7,327 nt of DNA from Gordonia sp. (in: high G+C Gram-positive bacteria) (GCA_030152405.1 JASLJL010000150.1:1-7327); one strand, 5' to 3'; numbered from the stretch's first letter, positions 1 through 6,192 are shown. A program made the numbers and translations. Notes: generated by a model not told the origin, from the sequence alone.

Positions 1-15
1 CACCCTCTGACGCCG

Positions 16-55
16 ACACCCGGGCAGGGACTCCTTCGAGTCCCGACCCGGGTGT
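16..55 (-). terminator. Hairpin terminator after glxR/crp
   Basis: An outer 9-bp stem (ACACCCGGG at 16-24 with CCCGGGTGT at 47-55) encloses a CA/GA internal mismatch, an inner 7-bp stem (GGGACTC at 27-33 with GAGTCCC at 38-44) and a CTTC loop. It starts 19 bases past the glxR stop. No T-tract follows on either strand, which is common for actinobacterial terminators. In mycobacteria the gene beyond crp points toward it. A TGA at 8-10 just before the stem would fit the end of such a convergent gene, so the hairpin may work in both directions; that last part is inference. Confidence 0.8.
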
Positions 56-74
56 GAGAGGCCTTGTGCAGCGA

Positions 75-749
75 TCAGCGAGCGCGACGTGCGAGACGCT
101 CGGAATCCGCGATGAGGACGCTCTTGCCCTCGAGGCGGAGCCAGCCGCGCTGTGCGAAGTCGGCGAGAGCCTTGTTCACGGTCTCGCGCGATGCGCCGAC
201 CAGCTGAGCGATCTCCTCCTGCGTCAGGTCGTGCGTCACGCGAAGGGCGCCGCCCTCCTGCGTGCCGAAACGCTGAGCGAGCTGAAGGAGCTGCTTGGCG
301 ACGCGACCGGGGACGTCCGTGAAGATAAGGTCCGCGAGGTTGTTGTTCGTGCGGCGCAGTCGGCGAGCCAGAACGCGGAGGAGCTGCTCGGCGATCTCCG
401 GACGGTCCTTGATCCACTTGCGGAGCGCGTCGCGGTCCATGGACACGGCGCGGACCTCGGTGACCGTCGTCGCCGACGACGTGCGGGGGCCGGGATCGAA
501 GATCGACAGTTCGCCGAACATGTCCGACGGTCCCATGATCGTCAGCAGGTTCTCGCGACCGTCGGGCGAACGACGACCGAGCTTCACCTTGCCGGTCAGG
601 ATGATGTACAGGCGATCGCCCGGTTCCCCCTCGTGGAAGATCACATGGCCGCGCGGGAACTCGACCGGCTGCAACTCCTTTGAGAGTGCAGCGACGGCTG
701 CGGGCTCGACCCCCTGGAAAATACCTGCCCTGGCGAGTATCTCTTCCAC
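75..749 (-). CDS. glxR: GlxR/Crp: cAMP-responsive global transcription regulator
   Basis: A 224-residue cytoplasmic Crp/Fnr-family homodimer that binds cAMP and then TGTGA-N6-TCACA-type sites, controlling carbon, respiration and stress genes. The N-terminal cyclic-nucleotide domain (about 1-115) contains FGELS at 78-82 and RTSS at 89-92, the phosphate and ribose contacts. The dimer helix (about 117-140) carries T134 and N135, which contact adenine. The C-terminal winged helix has its helix-turn-helix at about 175-195 ([17 protein letters not shown]). Length and sequence are close to M. tuberculosis Crp (Rv3676) and Corynebacterium GlxR. The start is GTG at 749, with AGAGAGG 7 bases upstream; this N-terminus matches the family. 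It is probably transcribed from its own promoter, with a terminator hairpin downstream. Recognition is from memory of the family. Confidence 0.97.
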   Translation of the reverse strand: MEEILARAGIFQGVEPAAVAALSKELQPVEFPRGHVIFHEGEPGDRLYIILTGKVKLGRRSPDGRENLLTIMGPSDMFGELSIFDPGPRTSSATTVTEVRAVSMDRDALRKWIKDRPEIAEQLLRVLARRLRRTNNNLADLIFTDVPGRVAKQLLQLAQRFGTQEGGALRVTHDLTQEEIAQLVGASRETVNKALADFAQRGWLRLEGKSVLIADSERLARRAR

Positions 750-756
750 CTAAGAA

Positions 757-763
757 CCTCTCT
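757..763 (-). promoter_or_regulatory. Ribosome binding site of glxR
   Basis: AGAGAGG on the minus strand lies 7 bases before the GTG at 749. It supports GTG as the start even though ATG is absent. Confidence 0.75.
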
Positions 764-803
764 TGTTCCGAACGTGCGCTCGAAGTTCAACACTACGGTC
801 AAA

Positions 804-809
804 ATCATA
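804..809 (-). promoter_or_regulatory. Likely -10 element of the glxR promoter
   Basis: TATGAT on the minus strand is one base from the TATAAT consensus. It lies in the only AT-rich stretch of the glxR-proximal gap. Transcription would start near 797, giving a leader of about 48 bases. The -35 position (about 827-832, ACACGC) is poor, which fits a promoter whose upstream part is covered by a regulator site. Confidence 0.55.
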
Positions 810-811
810 GT

Positions 812-827
812 TGTTGAATTGATCACG
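812..827. promoter_or_regulatory. Candidate GlxR/Crp operator in the glxR promoter
   Basis: The sequence TGTTG-AATTGA-TCACG keeps the 5-6-5 spacing of the GlxR/Crp site (TGTGA-N6-TCACA) and matches 7 of its 10 defined positions. It abuts the -10 element and overlaps the -35 region, as expected for autoregulation. Autoregulation is known for Crp/GlxR in related genera; binding here is inferred. Confidence 0.4.
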
Positions 828-882
828 CGTGTGGGCGGCATTCACAGCGGGGTGAAATGTCCGATAATTGAGCGTTTTGACG

Positions 883-1152
883 TCAGCTGGCGCGTGTCCG
901 TGCTTCAGATTCGGCCGAAAGGACGGGCTCGCCGCCCAGATCGTTGCTCCGGCGCTGGCGCAGTTCGTCGAGCGCGGCGGGCAGGCCGTCCTTCGCGAGA
1001 TTGCCCACATCGGTCTCGTCGGCCGTCTCCAGGAACTCCTCGACGTGCGCCCGTCCGACGGACAGGCGGTCGAGTCCGGTCTGGACGCGTTCCATCGCCA
1101 GTGCGAACAGCATCAACACGGGAGGAAGTAGAAGTACGGCCAGTCCTTGCAT
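883..1152 (-). CDS. Small single-span membrane protein (Rv3675-like)
   Basis: An 89-residue protein with one N-terminal hydrophobic segment (about 3-20, [17 protein letters not shown]), directly followed by an acidic/basic soluble tail (about 21-89) rich in Glu, Asp and Arg. This TatA-like outline (short membrane helix, charged amphipathic tail) does not by itself imply protein transport. A small membrane protein sits at the same place and orientation upstream of crp in mycobacteria (Rv3675, somewhat longer), which is the main reason to call it real. It starts at ATG 1152 with no good Shine-Dalgarno sequence; GGCGG only 2 bases away is too close. It may be read into glxR, although glxR seems to have its own promoter. 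Its function is unknown. An antisense open frame across the same bases is judged a shadow because it lacks any recognisable feature. Confidence 0.75.
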   Translation of the reverse strand: MQGLAVLLLPPVLMLFALAMERVQTGLDRLSVGRAHVEEFLETADETDVGNLAKDGLPAALDELRQRRSNDLGGEPVLSAESEARTRAS

Positions 1153-1247
1153 GACCGCCAGTCAACACCACCTTCGGCGCACCTGGAAACCAGAACGACC
1201 GTCGTCACCGAGTTGTTACCGCATCGTCGCAGTCGAGTTGTGGCGGC

Positions 1248-1253
1248 TAACCT
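1248..1253 (+). promoter_or_regulatory. -10 element for leaderless nth
   Basis: TAACCT fits the actinobacterial TANNNT -10 pattern. Only 8 bases separate it from the GTG at 1262, so transcription should begin at or beside the start codon. There is no clear -35, and no Shine-Dalgarno sequence precedes the GTG, both typical of leaderless genes. Confidence 0.5.
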
Positions 1254-1261
1254 GGATTGTT

Positions 1262-2005
1262 GTGAGTAGACGTAAACCGGAGACCCCGCTGGGGCTGGTT
1301 CGACGAGCGCGTCGAATGAACCGGACCCTGCAGGAGGCGTTCCCTCATGTCTACTGCGAACTGGACTTCACGACGCCGCTGGAACTGTCGGTCGCGACCA
1401 TCCTGTCGGCCCAGTGCACGGACGTCCGCGTGAACCAGGTGACGCCCGCCCTGTTCCGGCGCTATCCCGACGCGTTCTCGTACGCGAGCGCGGATCGCAC
1501 CGAACTGGAGGAGATGATCCGGTCGACCGGCTTCTACCGGAACAAGGCGAACTCCATCATGGGCCTGGGGCAGGCGTTAGTCGACAGGTTCGACGGCGAG
1601 GTCCCCGGAACTCTCAAGGAGCTGGTCACGCTTCCCGGCTTCGGGCGGAAGACCGCCAACGTGGTGCTCGGCAACGCGTTCGGGGTCCCGGGCATCACTG
1701 TCGACACACACTTCGGGCGACTGGTCCGCCGGTGGGACTGGACGCAGGAGACCGACCCGGTGAAGGTGGAGAAGATCGTCGGCGAACTCATTCCGCGCAA
1801 GGAGTGGACCGACCTCTCACACCGCATCATCTTCCACGGCCGACGCGTGTGTCATGCGCGAACGCCCGCGTGCGGGGTCTGCCTGCTCGCCAAAGACTGC
1901 CCGTCGTACGGCGTCGGACAGATCGACCCCGGAAAGGCCGCCGCATTGGTCAAGGGCCCAGAGGCCGAACATCTCCTCGCACTCGCCGAGGCGGTGGCCG
2001 AGTGA
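1262..2005 (+). CDS. nth: Endonuclease III, DNA glycosylase/AP lyase
   Basis: A 247-residue base-excision-repair enzyme that removes oxidised pyrimidines and cleaves the resulting abasic site by beta-elimination. The helix-hairpin-helix is at 124-132 (LPGFGRKTA) with catalytic Lys130. The catalytic Asp is D148 in [11 protein letters not shown]. The C-terminal [4Fe-4S] loop has the exact C-X6-C-X2-C-X5-C spacing (C197, C204, C207, C213). The open frame extends far upstream (to 944), but GTG 1262 is preferred: it gives the same N-terminus as the M. tuberculosis protein ([10 protein letters not shown] at 12-21) and is preceded by a -10 at leaderless spacing. It is the first gene of a four-gene operon and overlaps the next gene by 4 bases. 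All catalytic residues are present. Confidence 0.96.
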   Translation: MSRRKPETPLGLVRRARRMNRTLQEAFPHVYCELDFTTPLELSVATILSAQCTDVRVNQVTPALFRRYPDAFSYASADRTELEEMIRSTGFYRNKANSIMGLGQALVDRFDGEVPGTLKELVTLPGFGRKTANVVLGNAFGVPGITVDTHFGRLVRRWDWTQETDPVKVEKIVGELIPRKEWTDLSHRIIFHGRRVCHARTPACGVCLLAKDCPSYGVGQIDPGKAAALVKGPEAEHLLALAEAVAE

Positions 2006-2703
2006 GCACCATGGACACGGTCAAGAAGACGCTGGCGCAGCCCGGCATGCGGGCGATGATCGCTTTTGTCGTCGTGACGCTCGCGTTGGTCGCCGCACTC
2101 TGGCCGCGGGGGACCGACGATCCGGCGCCTGCAGCGGCGTCGAGCGCTCCGCCGTCGGGGGTCACGGACCAGACCGTCGCGCAGAGCGAGATCGACGTCG
2201 CACGCCGGGACGCCGCCCTCGCACCGTGCCCGACAGGCGTCGGAGCGGCGTCGACGGGCGTGCTGGCCGGTGTGACCGCGCCCTGCATGTCCGACGGATC
2301 GACGATCGACGTGGGCGCGGCGACGGCGGGCAAGCCCCTCGTCATCAACATGTGGGCGGTGTGGTGCCTGCCGTGCCGCCGCGAGCTTCCGCTGTTCGAC
2401 AGACTCTCGGCGGAGTCGGGTGACAAGCTCGATGTGCTCGCCGTTCATGCGCGCGAGGGGGGCGACAAGCCGTACTTCGTTCTCAAGTTCCTACAAGAGG
2501 TCGGAGTCCACTTGCCGGTCGTCACCGATCCGGAAGGCACGATCGCGCAGGCGGTCCGTGCCCCGCGGGTGTTCCCGTCCACGGTGTTCGTTCGTGCCGA
2601 CGGGACGGTCGCGGCAGTCCTGCCGCAGGTCTTCGACACGTACGAGGATCTGACGGCGGCGGTACGCGAACAACTGGGCGTCGATCTGGGAGCGACTGCG
2701 TGA
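2002..2703 (+). CDS. Membrane-anchored TlpA/ResA-like thioredoxin
   Basis: A 233-residue protein. A short cytoplasmic N-terminus is followed by one membrane helix (about 18-34), a Pro/Ala/Ser-rich linker (about 38-57) and an extracytoplasmic thioredoxin fold (about 95-225). The active site is W121-C122-L123-P124-C125 and the cis-proline is P192 (VFPST). It should exchange dithiols and disulfides in exported proteins; whether it mainly reduces or oxidises cannot be told from the sequence. Two further cysteines, C76 and C95, precede the fold. The start chosen is GTG 2002, overlapping the nth stop (GTGA), which suggests translational coupling; ATG 2011 is an alternative that removes only three residues. 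It corresponds by position and type to M. tuberculosis Rv3673c. Confidence 0.9.
   Translation: MSTMDTVKKTLAQPGMRAMIAFVVVTLALVAALWPRGTDDPAPAAASSAPPSGVTDQTVAQSEIDVARRDAALAPCPTGVGAASTGVLAGVTAPCMSDGSTIDVGAATAGKPLVINMWAVWCLPCRRELPLFDRLSAESGDKLDVLAVHAREGGDKPYFVLKFLQEVGVHLPVVTDPEGTIAQAVRAPRVFPSTVFVRADGTVAAVLPQVFDTYEDLTAAVREQLGVDLGATA
2688..2692 (+). promoter_or_regulatory. Ribosome binding site of the Nudix gene
   Basis: GGGAG, 7 bases before GTG 2700 and inside the end of the thioredoxin gene. It supports the overlapping GTG start. Confidence 0.65.
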
Positions 2704-3500
2704 GCCGCCGCGACCCCGGCTACACGCCGGGCGCGCTCGTGGCGCGTGAGCTGGTGCCGGAGTGGCTGCGAGCGGTCACCGACAACGTGGGGGCCGTCAA
2801 CGAGAAGGTCCTCAACCGTGGCGGCGACCGCGCCCGATGGGTCGGCGCGCTGCGCGGCTCGCGGGCGGCGTCGGTTCTCGTGCTGTTCGGCGGGTCGTTC
2901 GAGGCGGCCGACGATCATCCCGGCGGCGTCCCCGCGGACGCCGACATCCTGCTCACCGAGCGTGCCGCCACCCTGCGGACGCACAGCGGGCAGATCGCGT
3001 TCCCGGGCGGAAGCCGCGACGAGGGCGACGACTTCCCGGTCGGCACGGCCATGCGCGAGGCCAATGAGGAGACCGGGCTCGTCGAGGCGGGTGTCGACGT
3101 TCTCGCATCGCTGCCGACGTTCCCCGTCCCGTCGGGCTTCGAGGTGACGCCCGTCCTCGCGCACTGGTCGTCGCCGACGCCGGTGCGCGTCGTCGACGAA
3201 GGAGAGACGGCTCGCGTCACGCGGGTCAATCTCCGTGAGCTGCTGAGCCCGGAGAACCGCTTTCAGGTGAGCCGTTCCTTCCTCGGCGGAAACGTCTATC
3301 GGGGGCCGGCTTTCATGTACGACGGAATGCTCGTCTGGGGATTCACCGGAGGCCTCATTGCGGCGATCGCCGAGGCCGCGGGCTGGGAGGTCCCCTGGGA
3401 CCACGACGACGTCCGACCGCTCGAGAAGATGATCGAGCTGGCCGGCAGCCCGCAGGAGTCGGGATTCGCGTCCGTCGACGGTCCGGAGGCGCGCGGATGA
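2700..3500 (+). CDS. NudL-type CoA pyrophosphatase (Nudix hydrolase)
   Basis: A 266-residue Nudix hydrolase of the CoA-pyrophosphatase (NudL/PCD1, former UPF0035) group. The family signature lies at 84-104 (LLTERAATLR, then HSGQIAFPGG). It runs straight into the Nudix box, ending in REANEETGL at 119-127, where the metal-binding Glu residues sit. The front half of the box departs from the textbook G-X5-E form, as is usual in this subfamily. The expected reaction is cleavage of CoA or its derivatives to 3',5'-ADP and phosphopantetheine, with a divalent metal; other nucleotide diphosphates are possible. The N-terminal 50 residues and the acidic C-terminal tail (about 240-266) lie outside the core. 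It starts at GTG 2700, overlapping the previous stop by 4 bases, and overlaps marP likewise. It is the Rv3672c counterpart. Confidence 0.9.
   Translation: MSRRDPGYTPGALVARELVPEWLRAVTDNVGAVNEKVLNRGGDRARWVGALRGSRAASVLVLFGGSFEAADDHPGGVPADADILLTERAATLRTHSGQIAFPGGSRDEGDDFPVGTAMREANEETGLVEAGVDVLASLPTFPVPSGFEVTPVLAHWSSPTPVRVVDEGETARVTRVNLRELLSPENRFQVSRSFLGGNVYRGPAFMYDGMLVWGFTGGLIAAIAEAAGWEVPWDHDDVRPLEKMIELAGSPQESGFASVDGPEARG
3485..3489 (+). promoter_or_regulatory. Ribosome binding site of marP
   Basis: GGAGG, a full Shine-Dalgarno core, lies 7 bases before ATG 3497 and within the Nudix coding sequence. It is the strongest such site in the operon and fixes the marP start. Confidence 0.85.
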
Positions 3501-4699
3501 GCGGCTCGCTGTGGGTCGACCTGGCGATCGTCTTCATCGCGCTGCTCGCTGCGTTCAGCGGCTACCGCCAGGGAGCTGCCGCGTCGGCGCTCGCATTCGC
3601 GGGCGTCCTGATCGGCGCTGTCGCGGGCGTCCTGCTCGCACCCCTCGTGATCAAGCAGTTCGACGATCCGCGCCTGCGTCTGGCCGTCGGCGTCCTGCTC
3701 ATCATCGGGCTCATCGTGGTCGGCGAGTTGTCGGGTATGGTCCTCGGCCGCGCTGCTCGGAGCAGCATCCATTCGCCGACGCTGCGCCGCGTCGACAGCG
3801 GGGTGGGGTCGGCGCTGCAGGTGATCGCGATCCTCGTCGCCGCGTGGCTGTTGTCGTTTCCGCTGCGCGGTGCCGACCAGCCGCGGATCTCCCAAGCCGT
3901 CGACGACTCGCGGATCGTGGAGGCCGTCGACGACGTGGCCCCGCAGTGGATGCGGAACCTTCCCGACGAGTTGACCGGGCTGATCGATTCGTCCGGCCTC
4001 AAGCAGGTGATCGGCCCGTTCGGCGCCACCCGGGTGTCGAACGTCGACGAGCCGGACGCGGCCCTCGCGGACTCGGCTGTCGTCCGAACCGTGCGCCCGA
4101 GCGTCATCAAGATCACCGGCGTCGCGCACAGCTGTGGGCAGTCGCTGGAGGGCAGCGGATTCGTCATCGGCCGCAACCGGATCATCACCAACGCCCACGT
4201 GGTCGCGGGGACCGACGAGGTGTCGGTGGAGACGGCCCGCGGCAGGCATCTGGATGCGACCGTCGTGTGGTTCAACTACCGCAACGACGTCGCGATCCTC
4301 GACGTCCCCGGACTGCGGGCGCCGTCGTTGGACTTCGCGCCGCAGCAGGCGTCGACATCCGACGACGCGATCGTGCTCGGCTTCCCGGAGAACGGCCCGT
4401 ACACGGCCACGTCGGTCCGGATTCGCAACGTGGTGAATCTGACCGGTCCGGACATCTACCAGAGCGCCAGGCCGGTGGAGCGTCAGGTGTACACGATGCG
4501 AGGTCTCATCCGCTCGGGGAACTCCGGCGGGCCGATGATCGCGCCCGACGGCGAGGTGCTCGGTCTGGTGTTCGGAGCGTCGCAGGACCCGGCGGACGAC
4601 ACCGGGTTCGCGCTCACCGCCGAGCAGGTGAAGCAGGACCTCGACGCGTCGGCCGGACGGACGGCGGCGGTCAGCACTCAACAGTGCGTTCCGCGGTAG
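3497..4699 (+). CDS. marP: MarP: membrane serine protease for acid resistance
   Basis: A 400-residue membrane protease. The CvpA-like N-terminal part has about four membrane helices (near 6-20, 28-50, 61-83, 102-121). A linker (about 122-190) leads to an extracytoplasmic chymotrypsin-like domain (about 190-397). The catalytic triad is H234 (TNAHV), D264 (NDVAI) and S343 (GNSGGP). C213 and C397 correspond to the cysteines that form a disulfide in M. tuberculosis MarP (Rv3671c), where the enzyme is needed to keep internal pH in acid and to resist oxidative stress. The start is ATG 3497, overlapping the Nudix stop (ATGA) with GGAGG 7 bases upstream. Length is close to the mycobacterial protein. 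It is the last gene of the nth operon; its stop lies 3 bases from that of the converging hydrolase gene, with no terminator between. Confidence 0.96.
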   Translation: MSGSLWVDLAIVFIALLAAFSGYRQGAAASALAFAGVLIGAVAGVLLAPLVIKQFDDPRLRLAVGVLLIIGLIVVGELSGMVLGRAARSSIHSPTLRRVDSGVGSALQVIAILVAAWLLSFPLRGADQPRISQAVDDSRIVEAVDDVAPQWMRNLPDELTGLIDSSGLKQVIGPFGATRVSNVDEPDAALADSAVVRTVRPSVIKITGVAHSCGQSLEGSGFVIGRNRIITNAHVVAGTDEVSVETARGRHLDATVVWFNYRNDVAILDVPGLRAPSLDFAPQQASTSDDAIVLGFPENGPYTATSVRIRNVVNLTGPDIYQSARPVERQVYTMRGLIRSGNSGGPMIAPDGEVLGLVFGASQDPADDTGFALTAEQVKQDLDASAGRTAAVSTQQCVPR

Positions 4700-4702
4700 C
4701 CG

Positions 4703-5638
4703 TCAGGCGTCGAGATGCTCCAGGATCGCCGCGTTCACCGCGGCAGGCGCCTCCTGGTGCAGGAAGTGCCCCGCGCCGCCGATCGTCCGGTAGTCGAAGT
4801 CGCGTGACCACTCACGGCTCTGCGACATGAGGGAGTCGAGAATGTAGGCGTCCTCGCGGCCGCGGAGCGCGAGGATCGGGTGGTCGAGCCGCTTGTTCAT
4901 GAGCTCCATGAACCGCCAGCCGTCGGGGCGGAACTGGGAACGGAACGCCCAGCGCCGATACTCCAGACTGCAGTGGGCGACCCCGGCGATCTGGATGGCG
5001 AGGCGGTTCCGGGCGATCGCCTCGGCGAAGTCGGGCGTCTCTCGCCATGCGCGTCCGGAGCGTTCGGTGAAGTACTCCTGTACGAAGGCGCCGTCGCCGC
5101 GGGTGAGTCGACGTTCGCCGATCCGGGGCAGCTGGTTGTGCAGGAACGGCGCCAGGAACGCCGTCCGCTCCTCCGAGTTGAACAGCGCGCCCTGGCGCAG
5201 GGCGCGTGGATGCGGCGACGACAGGACCACCACGCGGTCGACGGCGCGTGGATGCAGGGTGGCCGTCGCCCAGCAGACGAGTCCGCCGTCGGCGTGACCG
5301 ATGAGCGACGCGCTCGAGTGCCCGAGCGCACGGATCAAAGCGTGCGTGTCGCCGGCGAGCGTCCAGCCGTCGTAGCCGCGTGGGGGCTTGTCGGAGTCGC
5401 CGTAGCCGCGCAGATCGACGGCGACTGCCCGATAGCCTGCCGAAGTCAGGGCGGGCAGCTGATGCCGCCACGTCCACCAGAACTCGCCGAATCCGTGGAG
5501 GAGCAGGACCAGCGGGCCGTTCGACGGGGCGCCGACGCTCTCGACCGCGTGGAAGCGCAGGCCTCCCGCGCGCACGTCGAAGTGCTGCCACGGCCCGTCG
5601 AATCGGACTTCAGTCGGGTCCGGGGGATGTGACGTCAC
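4703..5638 (-). CDS. ephE: EphE-like alpha/beta hydrolase (epoxide-hydrolase family)
   Basis: A 311-residue cytoplasmic alpha/beta hydrolase, counterpart of M. tuberculosis EphE (Rv3670) by sequence type and position. Visible are the oxyanion motif HGFG (48-51) within the FWWTWR run, RGYGDSDKP (77-85), the nucleophile elbow GHADGG (114-119), a cap domain (about 143-250) with Y227, the acid candidate D263 (GRED) and the general base H291 (GAGHF). In ordinary epoxide hydrolases the elbow is GHDWGG and the third residue is the Asp nucleophile. Here it is Ala116, with Asp117 next, so epoxide-hydrolase activity is doubtful. It starts at GTG 5638 with no Shine-Dalgarno sequence; it lies 17 bases after the holin-like gene and is probably translated from that transcript. 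It converges on marP. Confidence 0.88.
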   Translation of the reverse strand: MTSHPPDPTEVRFDGPWQHFDVRAGGLRFHAVESVGAPSNGPLVLLLHGFGEFWWTWRHQLPALTSAGYRAVAVDLRGYGDSDKPPRGYDGWTLAGDTHALIRALGHSSASLIGHADGGLVCWATATLHPRAVDRVVVLSSPHPRALRQGALFNSEERTAFLAPFLHNQLPRIGERRLTRGDGAFVQEYFTERSGRAWRETPDFAEAIARNRLAIQIAGVAHCSLEYRRWAFRSQFRPDGWRFMELMNKRLDHPILALRGREDAYILDSLMSQSREWSRDFDYRTIGGAGHFLHQEAPAAVNAAILEHLDA

Positions 5639-5655
5639 GCCGGTGCTGGGGCGGG

Positions 5656-6180
5656 TCAGCGGCCCATGGGATCACGCGCCGGCGGGATCTGCGGGTGTGC
5701 GACTCCACCGGTGGGCGACGGACGGCCGGGAATGACCTCGGCGATCGAGTTCAACGACTCGATGGTCTTCTCGGGTGCCTTGAGCTTCTTGAAGAGGATG
5801 TACCCGACGCCGATGGCGGCGATCGACACGATCAGCAGAATCAGGAAGACGATTCCAAACGCGGCCCACGTCGGCAGCCACAGGTCGAGCAGGAAGCCGA
5901 GGAACACGAAGAAGAACAGGCTCGCGTACAGCAGCAGCACGGCGGCGCCGACGATCAGTCCGCTGCCCGCTCCGGCCTTCTTGGCCTCGGTGACGAGCTC
6001 CGACTTCGCGAGGGCGAGCTCGGCGCGGAACAGTGTCGACGCGTTCGCCGTCGCATCCTTGACGAGGTTGCCGATGGTCGGCTCGCCGTCGGGACCCAGA
6101 TTGGCGTCCGACAGCGGAATCGACGGCACGCGCGGGGCGTCTGCGGGCTGCGGAGGCCAGGTGTCCTGATTGCCGCTCAC
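5656..6180 (-). CDS. Holin-superfamily-like two-helix membrane protein
   Basis: A 174-residue protein. A polar, Pro-rich N-terminus (1-33) is followed by an amphipathic, charged helix (about 36-68, including FRAELALAKSELVTEAKKAG), two long hydrophobic helices (about 72-99 and 104-130) and a Pro-rich tail (about 148-174). The layout fits the actinobacterial Phage_holin_3_6 type of putative superfamily III holins, which are chromosomal membrane proteins with no proven lysis role. M. tuberculosis Rv3669 has this place, size and orientation. The start is GTG 6180 with AAGGGAGA just upstream; the open frame extends further back, but without support. It is first in an operon with the EphE-like gene. 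Its function is not known; nothing phage-like is nearby. Confidence 0.85.
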   Translation of the reverse strand: MSGNQDTWPPQPADAPRVPSIPLSDANLGPDGEPTIGNLVKDATANASTLFRAELALAKSELVTEAKKAGAGSGLIVGAAVLLLYASLFFFVFLGFLLDLWLPTWAAFGIVFLILLIVSIAAIGVGYILFKKLKAPEKTIESLNSIAEVIPGRPSPTGGVAHPQIPPARDPMGR

Positions 6181-6184
6181 GAAA

Positions 6185-6192
6185 TCTCCCTT
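6185..6192 (-). promoter_or_regulatory. Ribosome binding site of the holin-like gene
   Basis: AAGGGAGA on the minus strand, 4 bases before GTG 6180. It decides this start over the upstream extension of the open frame. Confidence 0.75.

Noticed and set aside
1..10. TGA at 8-10 as the 3' end of a plus-strand gene convergent with glxR
   Set aside because: It is plausible from mycobacterial gene order, but only two codons precede it, too little to annotate as a gene.
832..846. TGTGG...TCACA as a second GlxR site upstream of glxR
   Set aside because: The spacing between half-sites is 7 rather than 6 bases and one half-site is imperfect.
868..1131. Plus-strand open frame of 87 codons opposite the small membrane protein
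   Set aside because: It is antisense to the better-supported minus-strand gene, with no recognisable domain or ribosome binding site.
944..1261. Upstream extension of the nth open frame, adding about 106 residues
   Set aside because: The extension is low-complexity, overlaps the small membrane protein on the other strand, and is absent in homologs; GTG 1262 gives the family N-terminus.
2999..3081. Nudix box departing from the textbook G-X5-E pattern, as a sign of an inactive enzyme
   Set aside because: The CoA-pyrophosphatase subfamily normally differs here, and the REXXEE-type metal site is intact.
3296..4681. Long minus-strand open frame (461 codons) opposite marP
   Set aside because: It is a GC-rich shadow of marP and the Nudix gene, Arg/Asp-rich without domains; the plus-strand proteins are clearly real.
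5656..6180. Holin-like gene as a sign of a prophage
   Set aside because: Genes of this type are common chromosomal genes in actinobacteria, and no endolysin, integrase or structural gene is present.
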